Of a DNA stretch of 7,524 nt, positions 1 through 6,277 are shown piece after piece. Under the pieces are notes generated by a model. That model did no database searches and was not told where the DNA came from. It was given only the letters and a program-made list of their open reading frames with translations. Source of the DNA: Micromonosporaceae bacterium (GTDB lineage: Bacteria; Actinomycetota; Actinomycetes; Mycobacteriales; Micromonosporaceae); NCBI GenBank assembly GCA_019689695.1, contig JADGHA010000195.1, positions 1-7,524 of the forward strand, given 5' to 3'. Position numbers and translations under genes: made by a program. Position 1 is the first letter of the stretch. Each line of letters begins with the position of its first letter.

Positions 1-51
1 GTTGTGTACCCCGAAAAAAGGGATATGTCGTGCTATTTCGGGGAACACAAC
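1..51 (-). terminator. Near-perfect inverted repeat after pgl, probable terminator hairpin
   Basis: Arms at 1-16 (GTTGTGTACCCCGAAA) and 36-51 (TTTCGGGGAACACAAC) pair over 15 of 16 positions, with one mismatch (8 against 44) and a 19-base loop (17-35). It starts 28 bases past the pgl stop, where an operon terminator is expected. A run of six A at 14-19, giving U on the pgl-side transcript, lies at the arm-loop border rather than after the stem. Any T tract beyond base 1 is out of view. The segment is about 47 percent GC by count, well below its surroundings, and the outer arms are not GC-rich, which is unusual for a high-GC terminator. It could act on both strands, or be a copy of a dispersed palindromic repeat. 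Bases 52-79 are a G-rich (plus strand) spacer in which I recognise nothing further. Confidence 0.6.
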
Positions 52-79
52 TGCAAGATCGCGGGGGAAGGGGCGCGGG

Positions 80-850
80 TCAGCGAGGGCTACGGAAGCG
101 GGGCGGCAGCTCGTGCGCCGCGGCCCGGTCGAGCAGCCACAGCATCCGGTCCACCCCGTGTACGCCGGCCGCGGGCACCTGCACCGCACCGGCGCCGCTG
201 AGCGCCATCCGCACCGCGGCCGCCTTCTCCAACCCCGCGGCGATCAGCCACACCTCCTCGGCGGTGTTGAGCGCCGGCAGGGTGAGCGTGGTCCGGATCG
301 GTGGGGGCTTGGGGCTGCCGCGGACCGCGCTCACCGGACGGGTCTCGTACGCCGAGGGGTGCTCGGGGAACACCGACGCCACGTGCCCGTCCTCCCCGAT
401 CCCGAGCAGTACCAGGTCGAAGTGGGGGAGCTGGGCGGTGCCGGGTGCGGCGGCGGCGAGTTCCTCGGCGTACCGGGCGGCGGCCGACTCGGGATCCGGG
501 CCGTCCGGTCCGTCCGACGCCGGCATCGGATGCACCCGCAGCGGGTCGACCGGGAGCGCCTCCAGTAGCGCGGCGCGGGCCTGCGTCTCGTTGCGGTCCG
601 GGTGCCCGGTCGGCAAGAACCGCTCGTCACCCCACCAGAAGTTGACCCGGGACCAGTCGACCGCGTCGCGGGCCGGGCTGTCGCGCAGCGCCCGGTAGAT
701 GGCGGCGGCGATCCGGCCGCCCGTGAGGACCAGGTCCGCCTCGCCCCGCTCGGCCTGCGCATCGACCAGGCGTACCGCCAGCCGGGCGGCCACCGCCTCG
801 GCGAGCACCTTCGGGTCCGCGTGGATCACCACGCGTGTCTCGATGGTCAT
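80..850 (-). CDS. pgl: 6-phosphogluconolactonase
   Basis: Pgl (EC 3.1.1.31; DevB/SOL family) hydrolyses 6-phosphogluconolactone, the Zwf product, to 6-phosphogluconate in the cytoplasm. The 256-residue product has the usual length and motif order: VLTGGRIA (41-48) in the phosphate-binding loop region, FWWGDERFLP (71-80) followed by HPDRNETQA (83-91), LLGIGEDGHVASVFP (148-162) containing the catalytic-region GxGEDGHxAS motif, and IRTTLTLPALN (185-195). The ATG at 848-850 overlaps the opcA stop by 4 bases as ATGA. I see no clear Shine-Dalgarno in the 20 bases upstream, so initiation probably depends on ribosomes ending on opcA. The TGA is at 80-82. It is the last gene of the operon in the window, and an inverted repeat follows it. 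The enzyme for the next step, 6-phosphogluconate dehydrogenase, is not encoded here. Confidence 0.97.
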   Translation of the reverse strand: MTIETRVVIHADPKVLAEAVAARLAVRLVDAQAERGEADLVLTGGRIAAAIYRALRDSPARDAVDWSRVNFWWGDERFLPTGHPDRNETQARAALLEALPVDPLRVHPMPASDGPDGPDPESAAARYAEELAAAAPGTAQLPHFDLVLLGIGEDGHVASVFPEHPSAYETRPVSAVRGSPKPPPIRTTLTLPALNTAEEVWLIAAGLEKAAAVRMALSGAGAVQVPAAGVHGVDRMLWLLDRAAAHELPPRFRSPR

Positions 851-1890
851 TCGGTGGCGCCGGAGACGGTTCCCGCGGCGGCGGTCGCTGCCGGGGAGGG
901 GCGGGATGCGGCCTCCGGACGCTCGGCGAGGTCCGGGTCCTGCCAGATGTGGATCCGGTTGCGCGGCCGCGCGGCCAACCCCTCTATCCCGTACGCGGCG
1001 GCCAGCGCGGCCGCGTACGGCTGGTCGGCGTCGAGCCGGCGCAGCTCCTCGGCGAGCTCCTCACCGAGCCGCCGCCCCACCAGGGGCATCACCCGGTCCT
1101 CGTACCCGGGTCGGTGCAGCACCGCGGTGTTGCCCTTCCGGCTCAGGTTGAGTGAGCCGCCGTCGTCCAGGCTGAACGAGACCGCCTCCAGTTCGTCGCT
1201 GCCGTTCGGCTGGAGCCGGGGGGTGATGCCCAGCCGGGCGGTGAGCCAGCCGGCGAGCAGCTTGGCCCGCGGGTCGGCCGGGCCGGCGGTGATGGTCGCC
1301 CCGACCACGTTGGCGCTGATGGTGTCGAACGCGCCCGCGATCAGCGAGCGCCATGGGGTGATCCGGGTCCAGGCGAGATCGGTGTCGCCTGGCGCATAGT
1401 CCTCCGCGCGCTGGCGCAGCGCCGCGATCGGGTCGGGGCAGTGGGTCACGTCGGTGACCCGCCGCTCGGCCACCACGCCCAGCGGGTCGTAGGCGATGCG
1501 TTCCGGCGGGGCGCCGTGCCACCAGGTGACCACCGGGACGTCCGGGGCGAGCAGCGGCATCACCACGGACTCGGCGTGCAGGGCGAGCCGGCCCTGCATC
1601 CGCATCAACACCGCCTCGCACGGCCCCAGCCGCCCGCCGACCACGATCTCGGCGTCCAGCCGGTCCGGGACGCCTGGGGTGTTCATCAGCGCCCGGGTCA
1701 CCACTAGCAGCCGGCACGGGTGCTCGGCGGCGGCGATCGTGACCGCGTCCTCGACGGCGCGGACGTTCGGCTCGTCCGCCACGGCGATCAGCGTGAGCGC
1801 CAGCCCGCTGGTCACCCCGCCGGCACTGCGCCGCTCCGCGGACAACTTGTGCACCACCTCCGTACCGGTGGTGTCCCACAGGGTAAGCAC
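847..1890 (-). CDS. opcA: G6PDH assembly/activator protein OpcA
   Basis: OpcA binds glucose-6-phosphate dehydrogenase and is needed for its full activity or oligomeric state, as shown for cyanobacterial and corynebacterial family members; it is not itself a known enzyme. From the GTG at 1888-1890 the product has 347 residues, in the range of actinobacterial OpcA. Family-like segments are DTTGTEVV (6-13), ERRSAGGVTSGLALTL (19-34), PVVTWWHGAPP (119-129) and DLAWTRITPWRSLIAGAFD (171-189). The C-terminal domain contains LNLSRKG (247-253). The last 28 residues or so (320-347) are rich in Ala, Pro and Ser and probably disordered. It follows zwf by 23 bases, and its TGA is overlapped by the pgl ATG (ATGA). 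An in-frame ATG at 1927-1929 would add 13 residues and overlap zwf by 16 bases; I consider it less likely. A still longer frame to 2016 lies wholly within zwf and lacks family character. Confidence 0.93.
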   Translation of the reverse strand: MLTLWDTTGTEVVHKLSAERRSAGGVTSGLALTLIAVADEPNVRAVEDAVTIAAAEHPCRLLVVTRALMNTPGVPDRLDAEIVVGGRLGPCEAVLMRMQGRLALHAESVVMPLLAPDVPVVTWWHGAPPERIAYDPLGVVAERRVTDVTHCPDPIAALRQRAEDYAPGDTDLAWTRITPWRSLIAGAFDTISANVVGATITAGPADPRAKLLAGWLTARLGITPRLQPNGSDELEAVSFSLDDGGSLNLSRKGNTAVLHRPGYEDRVMPLVGRRLGEELAEELRRLDADQPYAAALAAAYGIEGLAARPRNRIHIWQDPDLAERPEAASRPSPAATAAAGTVSGATE

Positions 1891-1895
1891 AGTTC

Positions 1896-1900
1896 CCTCC
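1896..1900 (-). promoter_or_regulatory. Ribosome binding site deciding the opcA start
   Basis: Minus-strand GGAGG (in CGGGAGGGAACT) lies 5 bases before the GTG at 1888-1890, in the 23-base zwf-opcA gap. It favours this GTG over the in-frame ATG at 1927-1929, which has its own GGAGG 7 bases upstream within zwf. Similarity to OpcA proteins begins at the GTG, with LTLWDTTGTEVV. Confidence 0.65.
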
Positions 1901-1913
1901 CGGGGTGTGGTCC

Positions 1914-3428
1914 TTACGGCCGGCGCCATGCCCGACCCTCCCGGGCCAGCATCTCGTCCGCCTCGCGCGGCCCCCACTCGCCGGCCCGGTAGGTGGCCGG
2001 CTTGGTGCCCTGCCACGCGGCCTCAAGCGGGTCGATCACCGCCCAGCTCTGCTCGACCTCGTCGGCATGGGGGAAGAGGGTGCGGTCGCCGACCAGCACG
2101 TCCAGCACCAGCCGCTCGTACGCCTCCGGGCTCGACTCGGTGAACGCCTCGCCGTACTGGAAGTCCATGGTGATGTCGCGGACCTCCATGGTGGTGCCGG
2201 GCACCTTGGACCCGAACTTGAGCGTCACGCCCTCGTCCGGCTGGACCCGGATGACCAGCTGGTTGTTGCCGAGCATCTCCACGTCCGTCGGGTGGAACGG
2301 CAGGTGCGGGGCCTTGTTGAACAGCACCGCCACCTCGGTCACCCGGCGGGGCAGCCGCTTGCCGGTGCGGATGTAGAACGGTACACCGGCCCAGCGGCGG
2401 TTCTGGATGCCCAGCCGCACCGCGACATACGTCTCGGTCAAGGAGCCCTCCGGCACGTTCGGCTCCTCCAGGTAGCCGACCGCGCGCTTCCCGGCGACCC
2501 AGCCGGGCAGGTACTGCCCGCGGACGGTGCCGGTGCTGACGTCCTTCGGCAGCGTGATCGCCCGCAGCACCTTCAGCTTCTCGGCGCTGATCTCGTTGGC
2601 GTCGAAGCTGGTCGGCTCCTCCATGGTGACCAGGGCCAGCAGCTGCAACAGGTGGTTCTGCAGGACGTCGCGGGCCGCGCCGGTCGCGTCGTAGAAGCCG
2701 GCCCGGGTGCCGATGCCGACGTCCTCGGCCATGGTGATCTGCACCGAGTCGACGTACTTGGAGTTCCACACCGGCTCGAACAGGGCGTTGGCGAAGCGCA
2801 GGGCGAGGATGTTCTGCACCGTCTCCTTGCCCAGGTAGTGGTCGATGCGGAACACGTCCTGCGGGGTGAAGACCTCGTCCACCAGGCGGTTGAGCTGGCG
2901 CGCCGAGGTCAGGTCGTGGCCGAACGGCTTCTCCACCACCACCCGGCGCCACCCGCCCGACTTGTCGTTGTCGGCCATCCCGGTCCGGTGCAGCTGGCGC
3001 AGCACGGTGGGGAAGGCGGCCGGCGGGATGGACAGGTAGAACGCGGCGTTGCCCGGGATGCCGTGCGTGTCGCGCAGCTCGTCGAGGGTGCGCGCGAGCG
3101 TGTCGAACGCCTCGTCGTCGTCGAAGGACCCGCTGACGAACCTGAGGTTGCCGGCCGCCCGGGCCCACACGTCCTCCCGCCACGGGGTGCGGCTGTGCGC
3201 CTGGGCCGCCTCCCGGGCGACCTGCTCGAACGCGCCGTGGTCCCAGTCCCGGCGGGCGAAGCCGAGCACCACGAAGTTGGGCGGCAGCAGGCCGCGGTTC
3301 GCCAAGTCGTAGACGGCCGGGATGAGCTTCCTGCGGGCGAGGTCCCCGGTGACCCCGAAGATCACCAGGGCACACGGCTCGGGGACGCGGGGAAGCCTTC
3401 GATCCTGGGGGTCACGGAGCCTGTTCAC
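1914..3428 (-). CDS. zwf: Glucose-6-phosphate 1-dehydrogenase
   Basis: G6PDH (EC 1.1.1.49) oxidises glucose 6-phosphate to 6-phosphogluconolactone, usually making NADPH; it is the committed step of the oxidative pentose phosphate pathway. The 504-residue product has the normal family length. The N-terminal Rossmann segment LVIFGVTGDLARRKL (21-35) holds the nucleotide-binding GxxGDLA motif. EKPFGHDL (166-173) follows, then the family signature RIDHYLGKE (194-202), which binds substrate phosphate. His259 in LQNHLLQLL (256-264) corresponds to the general-base histidine of characterised G6PDHs. The C-terminal half contains YIRTGKRLP (352-360), a usual substrate-contact region. Translation starts at GTG (3426-3428), 2 bases after the pgi stop; the N-terminus NRLRDPQDRRLPR is typical of actinobacterial homologues. 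The TAA stop is 23 bases before the preferred opcA start. The adjacent opcA suggests that this is the OpcA-dependent G6PDH. Confidence 0.98.
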   Translation of the reverse strand: MNRLRDPQDRRLPRVPEPCALVIFGVTGDLARRKLIPAVYDLANRGLLPPNFVVLGFARRDWDHGAFEQVAREAAQAHSRTPWREDVWARAAGNLRFVSGSFDDDEAFDTLARTLDELRDTHGIPGNAAFYLSIPPAAFPTVLRQLHRTGMADNDKSGGWRRVVVEKPFGHDLTSARQLNRLVDEVFTPQDVFRIDHYLGKETVQNILALRFANALFEPVWNSKYVDSVQITMAEDVGIGTRAGFYDATGAARDVLQNHLLQLLALVTMEEPTSFDANEISAEKLKVLRAITLPKDVSTGTVRGQYLPGWVAGKRAVGYLEEPNVPEGSLTETYVAVRLGIQNRRWAGVPFYIRTGKRLPRRVTEVAVLFNKAPHLPFHPTDVEMLGNNQLVIRVQPDEGVTLKFGSKVPGTTMEVRDITMDFQYGEAFTESSPEAYERLVLDVLVGDRTLFPHADEVEQSWAVIDPLEAAWQGTKPATYRAGEWGPREADEMLAREGRAWRRP

Positions 3429-3430
3429 GC

Positions 3431-5050
3431 CTACCTCAACACATCCAGCAGCTGGGCCATGCCCGCGCGGCGATCGGTCAGGTGCAGCCGCAGCACCGGT
3501 CGGCCGCGACCGGCCAGCGCCTGCCGGTCGCCGGCGGCCTGGGCCGCCTGCAGCTGGCCGAAGGTGTACGGCCGGCCGGGGACCGGCAGGTCCGCCTCCA
3601 CCGCGCCGGTGATCTGCAGGAACGAACCGGCCTGTGGCCCGCCCTTGTGGTACTGCCCGGTCGAGTGCAGGAACCGGGGTCCCCAGCCGAAGGTCACCGG
3701 CCGGCTGCCGGCCAGCAGTGCCCGCAGCTGGGCCGCGTCCGCGTCGGCGACCCGGTCCAGGTACGCCATGATGGCCAGGTAGCCGTGCGGGGCCACCGAC
3801 GCGGCGAAGTGGTTGACCGCACCGGCGACGGTGGACTCCGTCGACCCGTACACCTCGATGGCGCCCTCGACGAACGATGGTGTCTCTTCGGTGAAGCCGG
3901 AGCCGAGGATGCGGTTGGTGTTGTCCTTGCTCTCCTGCACGTTCGGCTGGTCGAACGGGTTGATGCCGATCACCCGCCCGGCCACCGCGGTGGCGTACTC
4001 CCAGGCCAGGAACTGCGCGCCGAGCGGGCCGTTGACCGCCAGGTGTGGGGCGGCCCCGCCGCCGGGCTGGGCGCCGGGCGGCAGCGACCCGCCGAGGGTC
4101 ACGGTGAGCACGTCCGCCCCGCGTGCCCCGGCGGCGGTGGGCGACTCGACCACCACCGGCAGCAGGCCCTTGCCGTCCTTGCCGGTGGACTCGGCGAGCA
4201 GCTGCTCGGCCCAGTCGCCGAGGCCCACGATGCCGGTGCCGTCCTCGGCCAGCGCGACCTTGTCCCGTCCGGCCAGGTAGGCGGCGCCGAGCGCGGCGCC
4301 CAGCGCCAGGCCCGGGTTGTCCTCAGTGGACGACAGCGCGGGGAACAGCTCCTCGGCCTGGTCCAGCAGCTCGGCCACCTCCACCCCGGCGAGTGCCGCG
4401 GGCACCAGGCCGAACGCGGTCAGCGCCGAGTAGCGCCCACCCACATCCGGATCGGCGAGCACCACGTAGGCGCCCATTTCGCGGCCGGCGGCCGCCAGCG
4501 GCGAGCCCGGGTCGGTGACCACCACGAACCGCCGGCCGGCCTCCGCCTCCGACAGCCCGGCGTCCAGGAACGCCTGCCAGTACGCCCGCCGATGGCTGTC
4601 GGTCTCCACAGTGGACCCGGACTTGCTGGACACCACCACGACCGTCCGGTCGAGGCGGTCGGACAGCGCGCGGCGCACCTGGCCGGGGTCGGTGGTGTCC
4701 AGGACGGTCAGCGGCTTGTCCAGGGTGCGCGAGATCACCTCCGGGGCCAGCGAGGAGCCGCCCATCCCGGCGAGGACCACGTGGTCCAGGTCGGGCAGCT
4801 CGGCGCGCACCTCGGCGAGCTGGGGCAGCAGTGCCCGGCTGCGCCGGAAGGTGTCCACCCAGCCCAGCCGGATCTTCGCCTCCGTCTCGGCCGCCGCCCC
4901 CCACAGCGTCGGGTCCTTGGCCGCGAGCAGGCCGGGCACGCCGGCCTCGACCAGTTCGGCGCGGACCTGGTCGGCGCCCGGCACCCCGGCCGCGCCGTAG
5001 ACCGCCAGCCCGGCGGCCGCCTCCACCCCTTCCAGCAGAGGCTCACTCAC
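3431..5050 (-). CDS. pgi: Glucose-6-phosphate isomerase, Tal-Pgi-fusion-like type
   Basis: Pgi (EC 5.3.1.9) interconverts glucose 6-phosphate and fructose 6-phosphate in the cytoplasm. From the GTG at 5048-5050 the product is 539 residues. It has the two sugar-isomerase (SIS) halves: GMGGSS (95-100) and SSKSGSTVET (141-150) for phosphate binding, then DVGGRYSALTAFG (202-214), which fits Pgi signature 1. LAESTGKDGKG (285-295) carries a conserved Glu, and PFDQPNVQESK (365-375) corresponds to signature 2, with Asn where classical enzymes have Gly and with Lys375 at the position of the active-site lysine. The C-terminus has FLHSTGQYHKGG (460-471). From memory of the families, this pattern is closer to the isomerase domain of bifunctional transaldolase/Pgi proteins than to classical E. 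coli-type Pgi. The same frame stays open upstream through tal, but only as a GC-driven shadow: family similarity begins after the GTG. The TAG stop is 2 bases before zwf. Confidence 0.95.
   Translation of the reverse strand: MSEPLLEGVEAAAGLAVYGAAGVPGADQVRAELVEAGVPGLLAAKDPTLWGAAAETEAKIRLGWVDTFRRSRALLPQLAEVRAELPDLDHVVLAGMGGSSLAPEVISRTLDKPLTVLDTTDPGQVRRALSDRLDRTVVVVSSKSGSTVETDSHRRAYWQAFLDAGLSEAEAGRRFVVVTDPGSPLAAAGREMGAYVVLADPDVGGRYSALTAFGLVPAALAGVEVAELLDQAEELFPALSSTEDNPGLALGAALGAAYLAGRDKVALAEDGTGIVGLGDWAEQLLAESTGKDGKGLLPVVVESPTAAGARGADVLTVTLGGSLPPGAQPGGGAAPHLAVNGPLGAQFLAWEYATAVAGRVIGINPFDQPNVQESKDNTNRILGSGFTEETPSFVEGAIEVYGSTESTVAGAVNHFAASVAPHGYLAIMAYLDRVADADAAQLRALLAGSRPVTFGWGPRFLHSTGQYHKGGPQAGSFLQITGAVEADLPVPGRPYTFGQLQAAQAAGDRQALAGRGRPVLRLHLTDRRAGMAQLLDVLR
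3434..3437 (-). promoter_or_regulatory. Ribosome binding site of zwf inside the pgi 3' end
   Basis: Minus-strand GAGG, part of TTGAGGTAG, lies 5 bases before the GTG at 3426-3428. It overlaps the last pgi codon and sits next to the pgi TAG stop. This supports the GTG as the zwf start and suggests coupled translation of pgi and zwf. Confidence 0.6.
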
Positions 5051-6225
5051 TTCTGCGCTCCGATCGAGGCGGCGCGGCTGGCGGAGCCGGCCGCGGCCCG
5101 GCCGGGCGACTCGGCGCCGGCTTCGGCCGCCTCCAGCGAGGCGCGTACCCCGTCCAGCAGCTCCAGCCAGCTCGCCTCGAACTTCTCCACGCCCTCGCGC
5201 TCCAGCGTGTCCACCACGTCCTGGTACGACACGCCCAGCCGCTCCAGGTCGTCGAGCACCTGCTGGGCCTGGTCGTACGCCCCGGTCACCGTGTCGCCGC
5301 GAACCTCGCCGTGGTCGTCGAACGCGTGGATCGTCGCCTCCGGCATCGTGTTGACCACGCCCGGGGCGACCAGCTCCTCGACGTAGACCACGTCCCGGTA
5401 GGCGGGGTTCTTCGTCGACGTGGACGCCCACAGTGGACGTTGGGGGTGCGCCCCCGCGTCGGCCAGCGCCTGCCAGCGCGGCGAGGAGAAGACCCGGGAG
5501 TAACGCTGGTACGCCAGGCGCGCGTTGGCCACGGCGGCCTTGCCCATCATCGCCTTGGCCTGGTCGGAGCCCAGCTTGTCCAGCCGCTTGTCCACCTCGG
5601 TGTCCACCCGGGACACGAAGAACGAGGCGACCGAGCCGATGGTGGACAGGTCGTGCCCGTTCGCCCGGGCCTGCTCCAGCCCGGCGAGGAAGGCCTCCAT
5701 CACCTGGTCGTAGCGGTCCAGGCCGAAGATGAGCGTGACGTTCACGCTGATCCCCTCGGCCAGCGTGGCGGTGATCGCGGGCAGGCCGGCCTCGGTCGCC
5801 GGGATCTTGATGAACAGGTTGGGCCGGTCCACCAGCCACCACAGCGCCTTCGCCTCGGCGATGGTCCGGTCGGTGTGGTACGCCAGCCGGGGATCCACCT
5901 CGAGCGAGACCCGCCCGTCCACCCCGCCCGACGCGTCGTAGGCCGGCCGCATCACGTCGCACGCCCAGCGCACGTCGTAGGCGGTCAGCATCCGGGCAGC
6001 CTCCTCCACGCTCACCCCGCGCCGGGCGAGGTCGCGCAGCTGGTCGGCGTAGACGTCGGAGTCGGACAGCGCCTTGGCGAAGATGGTCGGGTTGCTGGTC
6101 ACCCCGACCACGTGCTTCTCCCGGCGCAGCCGGTCGAGGCCGCCGGAGCTGAGCCGCTTGCGGGAAAGATCATCCAGCCAGATCGCCACGCCCGCGGCGG
6201 AGAGCTGGGCCAACCTGTCGGTCAT
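5047..6225 (-). CDS. tal: Transaldolase, actinobacterial type
   Basis: Transaldolase (EC 2.2.1.2) transfers a dihydroxyacetone unit from sedoheptulose 7-phosphate to glyceraldehyde 3-phosphate, giving erythrose 4-phosphate and fructose 6-phosphate. The 392-residue product matches both transaldolase signatures: GVTSNPTIF (residues 41-49) and LFIKIPATEAGLPA (137-150), in which Lys140 is the expected Schiff-base lysine. Other barrel segments fit the family: NVTLIFGLDRY (162-172), SVASFFVSRVD (198-208) and RPLWASTSTKNP (263-274). The ATG start is supported by the upstream purine-rich GAGGGG and the family-like N-terminus. The last 30 or so residues (about 363-392) are rich in Ala, Ser, Gly and Glu, look unstructured, and extend past the conserved barrel. 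The TGA stop overlaps the pgi start by 4 bases (GTGA). The long form and the neighbours tkt and zwf fit the actinobacterial subgroup of transaldolases. Confidence 0.97.
   Translation of the reverse strand: MTDRLAQLSAAGVAIWLDDLSRKRLSSGGLDRLRREKHVVGVTSNPTIFAKALSDSDVYADQLRDLARRGVSVEEAARMLTAYDVRWACDVMRPAYDASGGVDGRVSLEVDPRLAYHTDRTIAEAKALWWLVDRPNLFIKIPATEAGLPAITATLAEGISVNVTLIFGLDRYDQVMEAFLAGLEQARANGHDLSTIGSVASFFVSRVDTEVDKRLDKLGSDQAKAMMGKAAVANARLAYQRYSRVFSSPRWQALADAGAHPQRPLWASTSTKNPAYRDVVYVEELVAPGVVNTMPEATIHAFDDHGEVRGDTVTGAYDQAQQVLDDLERLGVSYQDVVDTLEREGVEKFEASWLELLDGVRASLEAAEAGAESPGRAAAGSASRAASIGAQK
5058..5061 (-). promoter_or_regulatory. Ribosome binding site of pgi inside the tal 3' end
   Basis: Minus-strand GGAG lies 7 bases before the GTG at 5048-5050. 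It supports that GTG as the pgi start even though the same frame stays open for about 300 more codons through tal. The site is translated as part of the last tal codons, so pgi initiation is probably coupled to tal termination. Confidence 0.6.
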
Positions 6226-6235
6226 CGTGGAACAT

Positions 6236-6241
6236 CCCCTC
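6236..6241 (-). promoter_or_regulatory. Ribosome binding site of tal, in the tkt-tal gap
   Basis: On the minus strand a GAGGGG lies 10 bases before the tal ATG (6223-6225), slightly farther than optimal but purine-rich and the best candidate. The 52-base gap (6226-6277) contains a second GAGGGG at 6254-6259, also followed by CCACG, so the stretch looks like a short imperfect duplication. I see no convincing promoter or terminator hairpin in it, which supports tkt-tal cotranscription. Confidence 0.55.
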
Positions 6242-6277
6242 AGTTATCCGTGGCCCCTCGTAACCCTTGTGGTCTCA

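Noticed and set aside
61..79. Possible G-quadruplex on the plus strand between pgl and the inverted repeat
   Set aside because: Only three separate runs of three or more G are present, so a standard four-run quadruplex cannot form.
2..698. Plus-strand frames of 188 and 222 codons starting in the inverted repeat
   Set aside because: They are antisense to pgl, have shadow composition, and start inside the palindrome with no good ribosome binding site.
847..2016. 389-codon opcA frame starting inside zwf
   Set aside because: The extra N-terminus lies within the zwf coding sequence in another frame and lacks OpcA character. The GTG at 1888-1890 with GGAGG is better.
1905..3782. 625-codon plus-strand open frame opposite zwf and the end of pgi
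   Set aside because: It is antisense to genes with full family motifs. It is low-complexity, rich in Val, Gly, His, Arg and Leu, and has no recognisable domain, as expected for a shadow frame in GC-rich DNA.
3482..5386. 634-codon plus-strand open frame opposite pgi and tal
   Set aside because: Same antisense shadow pattern, with biased composition and no domain motifs, while the opposite strand encodes clear Pgi and Tal.
3431..5962. 843-codon minus-strand frame that would make Pgi a long fusion
   Set aside because: The part upstream of 5050 overlaps tal in a different frame and gives Arg/Gly-rich sequence without similarity. Real Pgi sequence begins at the GTG with a Shine-Dalgarno.
6226..6277. 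Possible internal promoter in the tkt-tal gap
   Set aside because: A GATAACT resembles a -10 box, but I found no matching -35 at proper spacing, and the gap is short.
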